A stretch of DNA of 64,000 nt from assembly GCF_019754935.1 (NCBI RefSeq), contig NZ_JAGSOA010000001.1, forward strand, positions 744,001 to 808,000. Reading direction: 5' to 3'. This document shows positions 19,054 to 27,702 of this stretch, one piece after another. The stretch comes from Corynebacterium parakroppenstedtii. Lineage in GTDB: Bacteria > Actinomycetota > Actinomycetes > Mycobacteriales > Mycobacteriaceae. The notes below the pieces were generated by a model, which was given only the letters and a program-made list of their open reading frames with translations, ran no database searches and was not told the origin of the DNA. A program made the translations under genes and the position numbers. The first letter of the stretch is position 1, and every line of letters begins with the position of its first letter.

Positions 19054-19128
19054 ATGAGCAAACGTGGACGCAAGCGCAAGGACCGCCGCAAGAAGAAGGC
19101 TAACCACGGCAAGCGGCCCAGCGCATAA
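19054..19128 (+). CDS. 50S ribosomal protein bL37 (24 residues)
   Basis: A 24-codon gene starting MSKRGRKRKDRRKKK and ending ANHGKRPSA. It has an excellent ribosome binding site (AAAGGAG) and is followed by a strong terminator. The sequence is nearly identical to the actinobacterial small basic ribosomal protein bL37, found by cryo-EM in mycobacterial large subunits. Almost half of the residues are lysine or arginine. A TATAAA-like element lies around 18992-18997 upstream. Such short genes are often missed in annotation. Confidence 0.88.
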   Translation: MSKRGRKRKDRRKKKANHGKRPSA

Positions 19129-19185
19129 AACACCTCGCGTGAAACATTTAGTGCAGCTGCCGAATAGCTGACACAACTCATAACA

Positions 19186-19219
19186 AAAAGGGTGAACCCA
19201 CCATGAGGTTCACCCTTTT
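19186..19219. terminator. Bidirectional rho-independent terminator
   Basis: Perfect 13-base stem: AAAAGGGTGAACC pairs with GGTTCACCCTTTT around the eight-base loop caccatga. A-run and T-run on the two sides allow termination for both the plus-strand bL37 gene and the minus-strand rshA. Confidence 0.85.
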
Positions 19220-19272
19220 CTCGTCTATAAATATCGTCGAGACTCCCCGTGACGGACGAGCAACACCCCCAC

Positions 19273-19593
19273 TCACTCGTAGCGAATTTGCTCCGTAATC
19301 GCCACGTGAATACGGGCACGCAACTCGCGCGACGCTGGCTCTGAACAGCTACGACGGAGGAGGCTCCGAACGGTTTGCTCAATACCGTAGGCCTCAAAAT
19401 ACTCCGGGCAGCTATTCACCCTCTCCATCAGCGCCTGACGTCGCTCCGGATTGCATGGTTCATCCAGAAGATCGTTCAACTCATCGATAATGTCGTGACA
19501 ACAACTATCGAGCGCATACCCACCGGCAGATGCTGAGGAGTCTGACGCGCCAGGCTCCTCATCCTTGGGTTCATTCCCGCAGTGATGAGTCAT
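19273..19593 (-). CDS. rshA: RshA-type anti-sigma factor with degenerate zinc motif
   Basis: 106-residue anti-sigma factor predicted to bind SigH and release it under thiol-oxidative stress. Evidence: position directly downstream of sigH, size, and the family segment ALMERVNSCPEYFEAYGIEQ near residues 54-73. The classical HxxxCxxC zinc motif is altered: His is Arg58, the first Cys is Cys62 and the second Cys is Tyr65. Other cysteines are at 5, 31, 32, 47 and 83, with His3, His4 and His33, so metal or disulfide chemistry could be rearranged. The start at 19593 has AGGA eight bases upstream; an ATG at 19614 lacks a site. In corynebacteria sigH and rshA are normally co-transcribed, and the 56-base gap fits that. 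Confidence 0.85.
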   Translation of the reverse strand: MTHHCGNEPKDEEPGASDSSASAGGYALDSCCHDIIDELNDLLDEPCNPERRQALMERVNSCPEYFEAYGIEQTVRSLLRRSCSEPASRELRARIHVAITEQIRYE

Positions 19594-19649
19594 GGGGTCG
19601 TTCCTTTCATACATGTGACGGTACTTATTCTTGACGGTACTTTTCGGAT

Positions 19650-20237
19650 TTATTTATGTGTTTCAGCAGATCCGGCAGTTTGGACGCCGCCTATGCCACG
19701 TTCCGAGGCCACTTCTTTTAACGCTTCCCGCAGCTTTTTTCTTCCGCGGTGAAGGCGGCTCATCACCGTTCCCACCGGAGTACCCATCACATGAGCGATC
19801 TCCTTATACGGCATCCCCTCAACATCGGCATAATAAACAACCATCCGATTATCCTCGGGAAGATCCATGAGAGCATCGCGGATACGCTCGTCGGGAATGT
19901 TCTTTAGTGCTTCGACCTCGGTCGACTCCAGCCCCGTCGAGTCATGCTCCGCGTTGGCAGCCAATTGCCAATCGGTGATCTCATCAGTCGGCGATTCCGT
20001 CGGCCGGCGCTGTGCCTTGCGGTAAACATTGATGTACGCATTTGTCATGATGCGATACATCCAGGCCTTTAAATTCGTGCCTTCCTTAAAAGACCCGAAA
20101 TTGCGATACGCCTTCATATAGGTTTCTTGGACAAGGTCTTCCGCGTCCGGTGGATTCCGTGTCATCCGCAGCGCACCCGCATAGAGCTGGTCCAACAGCG
20201 GCATTGCTTGCTCTTCGAAATCGGCTTGATTAGCCAC
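19650..20237 (-). CDS. sigH: ECF sigma factor SigH
   Basis: 195-residue extracytoplasmic-function sigma factor of the SigH/SigR group, controlling the response to heat and disulfide stress. Region 2 is visible as [20 protein letters not shown] and [19 protein letters not shown]; region 4 has the helix-turn-helix [28 protein letters not shown]. The GTG start at 20237 is chosen because a perfect AGGAGG lies six bases upstream, whereas the GTG at 20261 lacks one. It is divergent from ybaK. I searched for the GGAA/GTT autoregulatory promoter upstream and did not find a well-spaced copy. Confidence 0.93.
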   Translation of the reverse strand: MANQADFEEQAMPLLDQLYAGALRMTRNPPDAEDLVQETYMKAYRNFGSFKEGTNLKAWMYRIMTNAYINVYRKAQRRPTESPTDEITDWQLAANAEHDSTGLESTEVEALKNIPDERIRDALMDLPEDNRMVVYYADVEGMPYKEIAHVMGTPVGTVMSRLHRGRKKLREALKEVASERGIGGVQTAGSAETHK

Positions 20238-20495
20238 AGAGAACCTCCTCACGACGTGCACCTTGAAGACTCTCTTCTGTGCTTAGACTCGCGAACGAGC
20301 CGCGTTCCCACGCATCGTGGTTGCCAGCGGAACGGCGCGATCGGTTATTCCCCATCACCAGCCGAGTTCCCGACATCGATCGACACAGAACAGTCGCAAC
20401 ATTCGCAGTCATCGTTCTTCATCGTAACCGACATGATCGTAATCGACATGCCCCACCGTGTATTTACTTTCGGTGACGGTGTACAAATAGCAGCC

Positions 20496-21059
20496 ATGAG
20501 TGGCAAGAAGGGTCATGGGAAAGCATCGTCAGGGAAGAAAACAGGTCGAGCCGCAACGCCCGCGCTACAAGTCTGCGCAAATGCCGGCGTCGACCACGAG
20601 GTTCGGGAATTCGACCATCACACCACCAATTACGGCGAAGAAGCCGCCGAAATGCTGGCGAGCGAAGGAATCGAGGCCGACCAGATTTTCAAAACCCTGC
20701 TCATTGACCTCGCTGCCGGGAAAGAGCCCAAGCCCGACCTGGCGGTAGCGGTTGTCCCCGTCACTGGAAGGCTGTCCCTCAAACACGCCGCCGTCGCCTT
20801 GAAAGAACGCGGATACGGGCACGGGAAAGCCAGCATGGCTAAGCCCAAGGACGCAGAGCGCAGCAGCGGATATATCACCGGCGGGATCTCTCCGCTCGGC
20901 CAAAAGCATCGCCTTCCTACCGTTATCGACGAAACCGCCCTCCTCTGCGACACCATGTACGTCTCTGGGGGCAAGCGCGGCCTCGATATCGGCTTATCCC
21001 CGCAGGACCTCATTTCACTCACCGACGCCACCACCGCCGACATACTCGAAGGCCACTAG
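20496..21059 (+). CDS. ybaK: YbaK/EbsC-family aminoacyl-tRNA deacylase
   Basis: 187-residue YbaK-family protein that in relatives hydrolyses mischarged Cys-tRNA(Pro). Recognisable segments: HEVREFDHHTTNYGEEAAEML, DQIFKTLLIDL with the conserved FKTL, the catalytic-lysine-type K in GYGHGKASMAKPKDAER, the loop GYITGGISPLGQ, and a final MYVSGGKRGLDIGLSP. The N-terminus carries a short basic extension (GKKGHGKASSGKKTGR). The ATG at 20496 is placed by homology; it has no Shine-Dalgarno sequence, but TACAAA lies eight bases before it, so the transcript may be leaderless. The frame stays open upstream to 20127 but that part looks non-coding. Confidence 0.9.
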   Translation: MSGKKGHGKASSGKKTGRAATPALQVCANAGVDHEVREFDHHTTNYGEEAAEMLASEGIEADQIFKTLLIDLAAGKEPKPDLAVAVVPVTGRLSLKHAAVALKERGYGHGKASMAKPKDAERSSGYITGGISPLGQKHRLPTVIDETALLCDTMYVSGGKRGLDIGLSPQDLISLTDATTADILEGH

Positions 21060-21153
21060 GTGTGCTGCTGGGGTCCACGCCATTTTCGGCCTCACGCGTA
21101 ACCAACCCCCACCATGACGCACTTCTATGCAGTCCCGCGCCGATAATGCAACA

Positions 21154-22617
21154 ATGACAACCGTGAAAGCGCAGTCACCCGACACCCTACTGTGGGAGGC
21201 CCCCACTCCCCGACACCCTGTCACCGCCACCGTGACCATCCCCGGTTCCAAATCCATGACCAACCGGGCGCTCATTCTCGCGGCACTGGCGTCGGGCCCC
21301 TCCACCATTACAGGTGCGCTGCGCAGCCGGGACACGGACCTCATGATCGCCGCACTGCGAGCCATGGGAGCCACTATTGAGGAGAGCGATTCGTCGTCGG
21401 GCTCATCGTCCGGCTCGTCGTCAACGGACAATAATTGCCGACGAACACCACCGGCATCGATTTCCCTCCGCGTCACCCCGACGCCACAACTACACGGAGC
21501 AACTGTCGACTGCGGGCTAGCTGGAACAGTCATGCGCTTCCTACCTCCCGTCGCGGCTCTTGCCGACGGGCCAGTTCTTATCGACGGCGACCCGCACGCG
21601 CGAAAGCGACCGCTACGAACCATGGCCGACGCGCTGCGTCAATTAGGCGTCACCGTCGAGGGCGACTCGCTTCCGCTGCGGATTGAGGGGGTGGCCTCGT
21701 CGGATGCGCACACATCGACGGGTAATCCGCACGCGTCACACGTCGGCACTATTGAAGGACCGCGCGGGGGAGCTATCCGCATTGATGCGTCGTCGAGCTC
21801 GCAATTTATTTCGGGCCTGCTGCTCTCGGCGGCGCGCTTCACTCATGGGATTACGGTGACGCACACAGGGACCACGCTCCCCTCGCAGCCGCACATCGAG
21901 ATGACTATAGACATGCTGCGGGATGCGGGTATTGGTGTCACGATGCCGGAACCGCACACGTGGCAGGTTGCGCCTGGGGATATTCAGCCGAACCGATGGG
22001 TCATCGAGCCCGACCTGTCCAACGCCACCCCATTTATGGCCGCCGCGGCAGTCACGAGAGGGCGCGTCGTGATCCCGAACTGGCCGACCAAGACAACTCA
22101 ACCGGGAGATCAATTCCGCACCATCCTGGAAGAGATGGGGGCTCATTGCGATCTCGTCGATCATGATCTCGTCGTCACTGGTCCTGATGCGCCCGCAGAC
22201 GGTCGCAGATCCGGTCCCGGCCTGACCGGGATCACGATGGACCTTCACGACATCGGTGAGCTCACCCCCACTATCGCGGCCCTCGCCGCTCTCGCGGACA
22301 CCCCCTCCCACCTGTACGGAATTGCTCACCTGCGCGGACACGAAACCGACCGCCTTCACGCCCTGGCCACCAACATCAACGCACTCGGCGGTCAGGTCGA
22401 GGAAACCGACGACGGCCTCATCATCACCCCGGCCCCACTTCACGGCAACACTTGGCCCACCTACGACGATCACCGCATGGCCACAGCCGGCGCCGTCATC
22501 GGTTTGGCCGTGGCCGGGGTTCGCGTCGAAAATATTGGGACCACTTCGAAAACCTTCCCCGACTTTGCACGAACATGGCTGACAGCCACGAATTCTGCAG
22601 AAGGCGGCCCTGAATGA
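21154..22617 (+). CDS. aroA: 3-phosphoshikimate 1-carboxyvinyltransferase (EPSP synthase)
   Basis: Sixth step of the shikimate pathway. The phosphate-binding motif [16 protein letters not shown], the [10 protein letters not shown] loop, RKRPL, the [10 protein letters not shown] segment and the C-terminal DHRMA are all present, so the enzyme should be active. An insertion rich in serine and glycine ([14 protein letters not shown], about residues 86-100) and a longer loop near [13 protein letters not shown] make it about 487 residues, longer than the usual 430. The ATG at 21154 or that at 21127 could be used; neither has a ribosome binding site. The stop overlaps the rsgA start (ATGA), suggesting translational coupling. 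Confidence 0.95.
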   Translation: MTTVKAQSPDTLLWEAPTPRHPVTATVTIPGSKSMTNRALILAALASGPSTITGALRSRDTDLMIAALRAMGATIEESDSSSGSSSGSSSTDNNCRRTPPASISLRVTPTPQLHGATVDCGLAGTVMRFLPPVAALADGPVLIDGDPHARKRPLRTMADALRQLGVTVEGDSLPLRIEGVASSDAHTSTGNPHASHVGTIEGPRGGAIRIDASSSSQFISGLLLSAARFTHGITVTHTGTTLPSQPHIEMTIDMLRDAGIGVTMPEPHTWQVAPGDIQPNRWVIEPDLSNATPFMAAAAVTRGRVVIPNWPTKTTQPGDQFRTILEEMGAHCDLVDHDLVVTGPDAPADGRRSGPGLTGITMDLHDIGELTPTIAALAALADTPSHLYGIAHLRGHETDRLHALATNINALGGQVEETDDGLIITPAPLHGNTWPTYDDHRMATAGAVIGLAVAGVRVENIGTTSKTFPDFARTWLTATNSAEGGPE

Positions 22618-23681
22618 GCGCACGACGACGCCCCTCACGCGACTGGGATGAAAGCGATGTCCATATTCGCCCAGGTAAAGGCTCCCGGCCACGCACGAAA
22701 GACCGCCCCTCCCACAAGAATGCGCAGTGGGGCATGGTCATCACCAAAGATCGCGGACGGTGGGGAGTTGTCCTGGACGACGCACCCGACGACGCTCGCA
22801 CCATCGTGTGCATGCGTGCCCGTGAACTCGGTCGAACCGCCATCGTCGTCGGTGACCGTGTGGGCGTGGTCGGCGACACCTCGGGAAACCCGGGAACGCT
22901 CGCGCGGATCGTGAAGCTGGCCGACCGGCGCTCCATCCTCCGACGCACCGCGGACGATAACGACCCGTATGAACGCATCGTCGTCGCCAACGCTGATCAG
23001 CTGCTCATTGTCTCGTCCGTCGCGGATCCGCCGCCACGGGCGGGGTTCGTGGAGCGTGCCCTCGTGGCCGCTTTCGCCGGCGGTATCTCCCCCATCCTGT
23101 GCCTCACCAAGAGCGACCTCACCGATCCCGCGCCCTTTGCGCACGAATTCGAGGATCTCGACATCCGCATCGTTATCGCCGGACAAGATGACGACATTAC
23201 CGACGTCCGACGCCTGACGCGCGGACATGTCACGGCGCTCATCGGGCACTCGGGCGTCGGCAAATCAACCCTGGTCAACCGCCTCGTGCCGGACGCGGAC
23301 CGGGCTACAGGGGAAGTCTCCGGCGTCGGCAAGGGAAAGCATACGTCGACGCAATCGGTGGCCCTCCGCTTGCCGACGGGCACTGAACACGCCACGGAAG
23401 ACGAACCAGCCGACGCCGGGTGGATCATCGACACCCCGGGAATCCGCTCCTTCGGCCTGGCCCACGTCGATCCCGATACGGTCATCGCCGCGTTCGAGGA
23501 CCTCGCCGAGCTCATCACCGACTGCCCGCGAGGATGCACCCACATGGGGCCGCCCGCAGACCCCGAGTGCGCGCTCGATACCGCCACCGGCGCAACCGCC
23601 CGGCGCGTCCACGCGATTCGCTCCGTCTTAGAAACCCTGCGATCCAATGACGAGTGGGACCTCAATCGGGATGACTCGTAG
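22614..23681 (+). CDS. rsgA: Ribosome small subunit GTPase RsgA
   Basis: Circularly permuted GTPase that checks 30S subunit assembly. An OB-fold region ([15 protein letters not shown]) comes first, then G4-like TKSD, the P-loop [12 protein letters not shown] near residue 210, switch region [11 protein letters not shown] and G3 DTPGIR, in the permuted order G4-G1-G3 typical of RsgA. The zinc-binding C-terminal segment reads [18 protein letters not shown]. 355 residues. It overlaps the end of aroA by four bases and the beginning of the first ClC gene, so the four genes probably form one operon. aroA-rsgA adjacency is common in Actinobacteria. Confidence 0.94.
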   Translation: MSARRRPSRDWDESDVHIRPGKGSRPRTKDRPSHKNAQWGMVITKDRGRWGVVLDDAPDDARTIVCMRARELGRTAIVVGDRVGVVGDTSGNPGTLARIVKLADRRSILRRTADDNDPYERIVVANADQLLIVSSVADPPPRAGFVERALVAAFAGGISPILCLTKSDLTDPAPFAHEFEDLDIRIVIAGQDDDITDVRRLTRGHVTALIGHSGVGKSTLVNRLVPDADRATGEVSGVGKGKHTSTQSVALRLPTGTEHATEDEPADAGWIIDTPGIRSFGLAHVDPDTVIAAFEDLAELITDCPRGCTHMGPPADPECALDTATGATARRVHAIRSVLETLRSNDEWDLNRDDS

Positions 23682-24984
23682 TCGTCGCCTCGCCGTCCTC
23701 AGTCTGTGCATTGCCGGGGTGGCTGCGCTCACCGGCGTATCCGCAGCACTCCTCACCATCCTTTTCCTGGCCGTCGAGAAACTCTCTTTCGGTACCGACG
23801 AATCCAGCACACCCATTCCTACCGACGCCACATCCCCCGGCCGAATTCTGACCGTGTACATCGCGTCAGGTGTCATCGGAAGTATGTTGTGGTGGGGTCT
23901 TCAGCGGTGGGGGCGCCCGCAACCATCGGTACCGCAATCGCTCAACGGACAACCCTCTGTCATCCCCGAGACCAGCGCAAATGTTGCCCTCCAGGTAGCG
24001 CAGGTCGGCACCGGCGCGTCCGTGGGTCGGGAAAATGCACCGCGCGTGGCTGGTGCGCTATGGGCCGACCGCGTTGCCGCATGGGCGCGCATGACCCCCG
24101 AACTCCGACGACTGCTTATTGCGTCGGCTGCGGGCGCGGGACTTGCCGCCGCCTATCACGTTCCCCTGGCGGGTATCGCGTTCGCCATCGAGTTGTGCGG
24201 GGTGAGCATCCGACTCCACAAAATCATCGTCGTGAGCGCGACCTGCGTGATCGCGACCGTCATATCCGCTCTTATCGAGCCCACCGGGCTGCAATACAGC
24301 GCGCCGCGAGTGACCTGTTCATGGACAACCTTGCTGTTCGCCATCCTGGTGGGCGTGATCATCGGCCCTTTGGGCAGCGCGTTCCGTCACCTTGCTCGAT
24401 GGTGTCAACACTGGGCCACCCACGACGCCCGCGTCCTGTATCGCATGCCGGTGGGATTCGCCCTGGTCGGAGTCGCAGCAATGAGCCTTCCCGCTCTTGC
24501 CGGCAACGGAAAATACGCGGCGGTGTCGGCATTTGACGCCTCGATAGGGTGGAAAGCTCTTGCGCTACTCTGTGCGCTCAACATCCTCGTCACGCTCATC
24601 AGCCTCGCCAGCGGAGCGTTTGGCGGGATCCTGACCCCGAGCTTCTCTATCGGCGTGATGGTGGGAGCATTGGCGGGCGTTGCTCTCGCAGGGGTCATGG
24701 GCGCCGTCGGAAATACAGGAAGCACGCCCGACGTCCTCACTGAAAATGTCCACGGGACACCGATCCTCGCCTGCGCGGTCCTTGGTGGGGCAGCCTTCCT
24801 CGCTACGGCACAACGCGCTCCCCTCTTCGCCCTCCTCATCACCGTGGAATTCACAGGGCAAGGTCTCTCCAGCATTCCCGCCATCGCCGTCGCGGTGATC
24901 GTCGCAAGTCTGCCCCTGATCTACCCCACATTGAGTAAAAAATGTCGCGGGGCAGGCACCTTTTCTTTCTTGACACGCCAGTGA
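23671..24984 (+). CDS. ClC-family chloride channel/antiporter homologue 1
   Basis: Polytopic membrane protein of about 437 residues with ClC signatures: VGTGASVGRENAPR, where the gating-glutamate motif GREGP is present as GRENAP, and SGAFGGILTPSFSIGVMVGAL, the family's GGxLTP loop. The helix AAGAGLAAAYHVPLAGIAFAIEL between them is also typical. The N-terminal GSGIP chloride-coordinating serine motif is not seen; the corresponding place reads VPQSLNGQPSV. Start at 23671 overlaps the rsgA stop (ATG GGATGACTCGTAG context); an ATG at 23647 is also possible. A second homologue follows in tandem. Substrate (chloride, fluoride or other) cannot be decided. Confidence 0.85.
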   Translation: MTRSRRLAVLSLCIAGVAALTGVSAALLTILFLAVEKLSFGTDESSTPIPTDATSPGRILTVYIASGVIGSMLWWGLQRWGRPQPSVPQSLNGQPSVIPETSANVALQVAQVGTGASVGRENAPRVAGALWADRVAAWARMTPELRRLLIASAAGAGLAAAYHVPLAGIAFAIELCGVSIRLHKIIVVSATCVIATVISALIEPTGLQYSAPRVTCSWTTLLFAILVGVIIGPLGSAFRHLARWCQHWATHDARVLYRMPVGFALVGVAAMSLPALAGNGKYAAVSAFDASIGWKALALLCALNILVTLISLASGAFGGILTPSFSIGVMVGALAGVALAGVMGAVGNTGSTPDVLTENVHGTPILACAVLGGAAFLATAQRAPLFALLITVEFTGQGLSSIPAIAVAVIVASLPLIYPTLSKKCRGAGTFSFLTRQ

Positions 24985-25001
24985 ACCCTTAACCTATTTT
25001 C

Positions 25002-26699
25002 ATGTGGTGGCGCAGGGCGGTGAACAACTGGCAACAGAGAAACACGCGCGCCACCGACTCGTCGTGCGAACACCCCCTCCGTACCCGATTGCGGTCGTAC
25101 TCCATCGCGTCGGCCGGCGATGATGACATTTCGCAATTCCCGCCCGTGCCCGCCTCCAGCGTGTCACGGTCCCCCATCGGGCTCGTCGCCGTCTACGCCA
25201 CCATCATCGGGATTATCGTGGGGGCATTCATCGCCGGAGTGGCCCAACTGATCTTGTTCACCGAGCGGTTGGTGTACGGCTCCGACCATCAACACGAGAT
25301 ATCTCCCCTCGATTCGCTCGGCCCTACCATCAATCTGCTCATTCACCTCGTGGCCGTCGGATTCATCTCCGGGGTCGGGTGGGCCGTGTTGCACTGGCGA
25401 TCCACCCGGCGCGTCTCTATCCCCCAGGCCATGCAGGGCACCACGATGCCCGTCGGCTCCACGCTCTCCAGCTCATTACTACAGATCATCAGCGTTTCCG
25501 CGGGCGTTCCCATCGGCCGCGAGCAGGCTCCCCGTCAGATCGGCGCCCTCATCGCCTCCGCGTTCTCGCGGCTATGGGAAGTAGACCGACGAACCCTCCG
25601 TCTCCTCGTTGCGTCGGCAGCCGGGGCCGGCATGGCGGCGTCATTCCACCTACCCTTGGCCGGTGCGTTGTTCACCATCGAGCTGCTCCTGGTATCCGCC
25701 TCCGTGCGAGCTGTTGTGACGACGATGACTTGCTCGGTGGTCGCGACGACGGTCTCGGGCCTCCTGGGCGCACCACGAGTCACCTATAACGCGGCACAGT
25801 TAAACGAAAGCGCGCTGACCTTGCTCTGCGCTGTTGTCGTCGGCTCGATAGCCGGCCTGGCCGGCGACTATTTCGCGCGCCTGGCTCATCGGGCATCCGC
25901 GCGACCCGTGTCGGCGCGCTGGCAATGGCTGGCCACAACAGGCGTGATGGCCATCGTCGGGGTTCTGTCCCTCTTTTTCCTGGGATCCAGCGGTAATGGT
26001 GCGTATTCGGCCAACCTTGCGCTCACCGCGCGGGTGACACTCGGCGGGGCCATCGCGGTCTTCATCATCCGCCTGGCGGTGACCTGCGCAAGCTTTTGGG
26101 CGGGCGCGGTCGGCGGAATCTTGACGCCGTCCTTCGCCTTGGGCGCGTTACTCGGATGCGTGTTGGGCTACGCGGGGCAATGGATGTTCCCCAGCGTCGA
26201 CCCGCGTGCGTGCGCACTGTTGGGAGCGGCCGCATTCCTCTCGACGACGATGGCCGCACCGCTATTTGGGCTGGTCGCAGCCGTCGAGTTCACCAATCAG
26301 GGTGCCGACGGTTACCTCGCCATGTTCGTCGCTGTCATTGCTGCAGCGCTCGCTGTCCGCGCGACACAGAAGGGCCAAAACTGGCTATTCCGGCGCACTG
26401 TCACACCCAATAAGGCCGGCGTCGCCACTGCTCAGCACGGGCCCTTTGCCGACGATATGCGGTCGCAAAAGGCTGCTCGACCGTCACGAAGCACTCACAC
26501 CACAGAGCCAGGCTGGCATCGGGTTGAAAAGGTGACGGAAGACGGCGCCCAGGATCAGGGCGCGCACTTTCCGTCAGCAGGATCTCCGCCTGCCGGATCG
26601 GCGTCGGCAGGATCGGCGTCAGCAGGTTCTACAACAGCTGAGCCACCATCGACAGCTCCTGAGGGTCATACCAGGCGAGATCGTGATCCTCGCAGTTAG
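25002..26699 (+). CDS. ClC-family chloride channel/antiporter homologue 2 with low-complexity tail
   Basis: 565-residue paralogue of the previous gene, 17 bases downstream. Shared signatures: VPIGREQAPRQIGALI (gating glutamate kept), SAAGAGMAASFHLPLAGALFTIELL and AGAVGGILTPSFALGALLG. The segment before the first of these reads IPQAMQGTTMPVG instead of GSGIP. About 110 C-terminal residues are hydrophilic and include four GSxxA pentapeptides encoded by 15-base repeats. The gene's last 71 bases overlap, tail to tail, the end of the minus-strand DUF6912-like gene. Two adjacent ClC genes may form a heterodimer, since ClC proteins work as dimers; that is an inference. Confidence 0.85.
   Translation: MWWRRAVNNWQQRNTRATDSSCEHPLRTRLRSYSIASAGDDDISQFPPVPASSVSRSPIGLVAVYATIIGIIVGAFIAGVAQLILFTERLVYGSDHQHEISPLDSLGPTINLLIHLVAVGFISGVGWAVLHWRSTRRVSIPQAMQGTTMPVGSTLSSSLLQIISVSAGVPIGREQAPRQIGALIASAFSRLWEVDRRTLRLLVASAAGAGMAASFHLPLAGALFTIELLLVSASVRAVVTTMTCSVVATTVSGLLGAPRVTYNAAQLNESALTLLCAVVVGSIAGLAGDYFARLAHRASARPVSARWQWLATTGVMAIVGVLSLFFLGSSGNGAYSANLALTARVTLGGAIAVFIIRLAVTCASFWAGAVGGILTPSFALGALLGCVLGYAGQWMFPSVDPRACALLGAAAFLSTTMAAPLFGLVAAVEFTNQGADGYLAMFVAVIAAALAVRATQKGQNWLFRRTVTPNKAGVATAQHGPFADDMRSQKAARPSRSTHTTEPGWHRVEKVTEDGAQDQGAHFPSAGSPPAGSASAGSASAGSTTAEPPSTAPEGHTRRDRDPRS
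26580..26639 (+). repeat. Four 15-base repeats in the ClC-2 tail
   Basis: Consecutive units, the middle two reading GGATCGGCGTC followed by GGCA or AGCA, encode GSPPA, GSASA, GSASA and GSTTA. The last copy runs into the overlap with the opposing gene. Confidence 0.75.
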
Positions 26700-27135
26700 C
26701 CAGGAGATGTTCCGCATCGTCATCGCCCAGGTCGGCTTCATCAATGACACGTAAAGCCTGCGCGGTGTCATCTTCGGCCTGCTTAACATCGATATGAATG
26801 GACGCAAGATCGTCGGCAGATAATGTCGGTGGATCCAATCGCACCGTTGATTCGCCCGCCGTCGGATCCGGAGTCACTGTGGACTCATCCACCTCGAAAG
26901 TGAGGATGACACGGCGGTGAGGAAAGCGATCCTCGTCCCCCACCGAGAGCAAGCGCAAGGAGGCCCGGCCTGCATCTAAGTACGCCTGGTAGCCCAGCTC
27001 TTCGTCGTCACCCGAGGTGAAGTACTCGCGCAATGCCGGGGTGACGGCAAAAGCTACGCCGCTACGTACCGGCATAGATTTGTTCTCCGCCAGCTCCTGC
27101 AACGTACTGAACGTGGCCGGCACGTAAATCCGCAT
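26629..27135 (-). CDS. DUF6912-like conserved actinobacterial protein
   Basis: 168-residue protein starting MRIYVPATFSTLQELAE and containing GVAFAVTPALREYF and DDEELGYQAYLDAGRASLRLL, a pattern I associate with the actinobacterial DUF6912 family. The second half is acidic. No catalytic motif is recognised and the function is unknown. ATG at 27135 is ten bases after the HAD gene's stop, so the two are probably one operon. The 3' end overlaps the ClC-2 gene by 71 bases on the other strand. Confidence 0.7.
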   Translation of the reverse strand: MRIYVPATFSTLQELAENKSMPVRSGVAFAVTPALREYFTSGDDEELGYQAYLDAGRASLRLLSVGDEDRFPHRRVILTFEVDESTVTPDPTAGESTVRLDPPTLSADDLASIHIDVKQAEDDTAQALRVIDEADLGDDDAEHLLANCEDHDLAWYDPQELSMVAQLL

Positions 27136-27145
27136 TGTTGCCAAC

Positions 27146-27556
27146 CTAGAAGTCACCATCCAGACCGAACAAGCCCGTCACCTGCACAACCGTCCGGTCA
27201 AACTGCTGGTACAGCACCCCGACCATGCCGGATTCGACAGCGCCCTTGACATTCTCGATCGAGTCATCCACCAGAACACAATCATTCAGTGGAAGTTCAA
27301 TGGCGTCGGCGGCTGCCTGGAAAACTTCCTCCGACGGCTTATCCGCCCCGACTTCGCCGGAAAGGACGACGGCATCGACGGTGCCAGAGCGCTCCCACTC
27401 ACGGATGGGATCTGCTTGGGGTCCGCCGGGATCATTCGACAAAATAGCGGTGGCCACGCCATTTGCTTTCGCTGCTTGAAGCAGGGCGCGCCACCGGTCC
27501 GCGTCCTCCTCGGACACGTCTAAAACGCCACAATAATCCACAATCAAACCTCTCAT
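27146..27556 (-). CDS. HAD-like protein with incomplete catalytic motif
   Basis: 136 residues with the HAD layout: motif I LIVDYCGVLDV at the N-terminus, motif II AILSNDPGG, and the conserved GADKPSEEVFQAAAD (motif III lysine) followed by NDCVLVDDSIENVKGA (motif IV acidic pair). The cap domain is tiny. In motif I the second aspartate of DxDxT/V is a cysteine (DYCGV), so classical phosphatase chemistry may be lost, as in some HAD-like scaffold proteins. ATG at 27556. The neighbouring DUF6912-like gene follows immediately. Confidence 0.8.
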   Translation of the reverse strand: MRGLIVDYCGVLDVSEEDADRWRALLQAAKANGVATAILSNDPGGPQADPIREWERSGTVDAVVLSGEVGADKPSEEVFQAAADAIELPLNDCVLVDDSIENVKGAVESGMVGVLYQQFDRTVVQVTGLFGLDGDF

Positions 27557-27702
27557 GTCGCACTATCGTAACCGAACTTCGGGTTCGATGCCCTGTCTCA
27601 GGGTGGGCGTGGCATATATGACTGTGGAGTGGCGATATGGCCGGGGCGCCGCATATATGGCAGCGAAGGGAACCATGAGCGCATTTTTACGTCAAACCAA
27701 GT

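Noticed and set aside
20262..20420. Possible SigH autoregulatory promoter (GGAA ... GTT)
   Set aside because: GGAA-type words exist, but none has a GTT at the accepted spacing, so no promoter is called.
20127..20495. Upstream extension of the ybaK frame
   Set aside because: The extension overlaps the sigH promoter and start on the other strand, shows no family similarity and lacks a start signal; ATG 20496 fits the family.
27565..27605. GGTTCGATGCC word like a tRNA T-loop
   Set aside because: No acceptor stem, anticodon arm or CCA end could be fitted around it.
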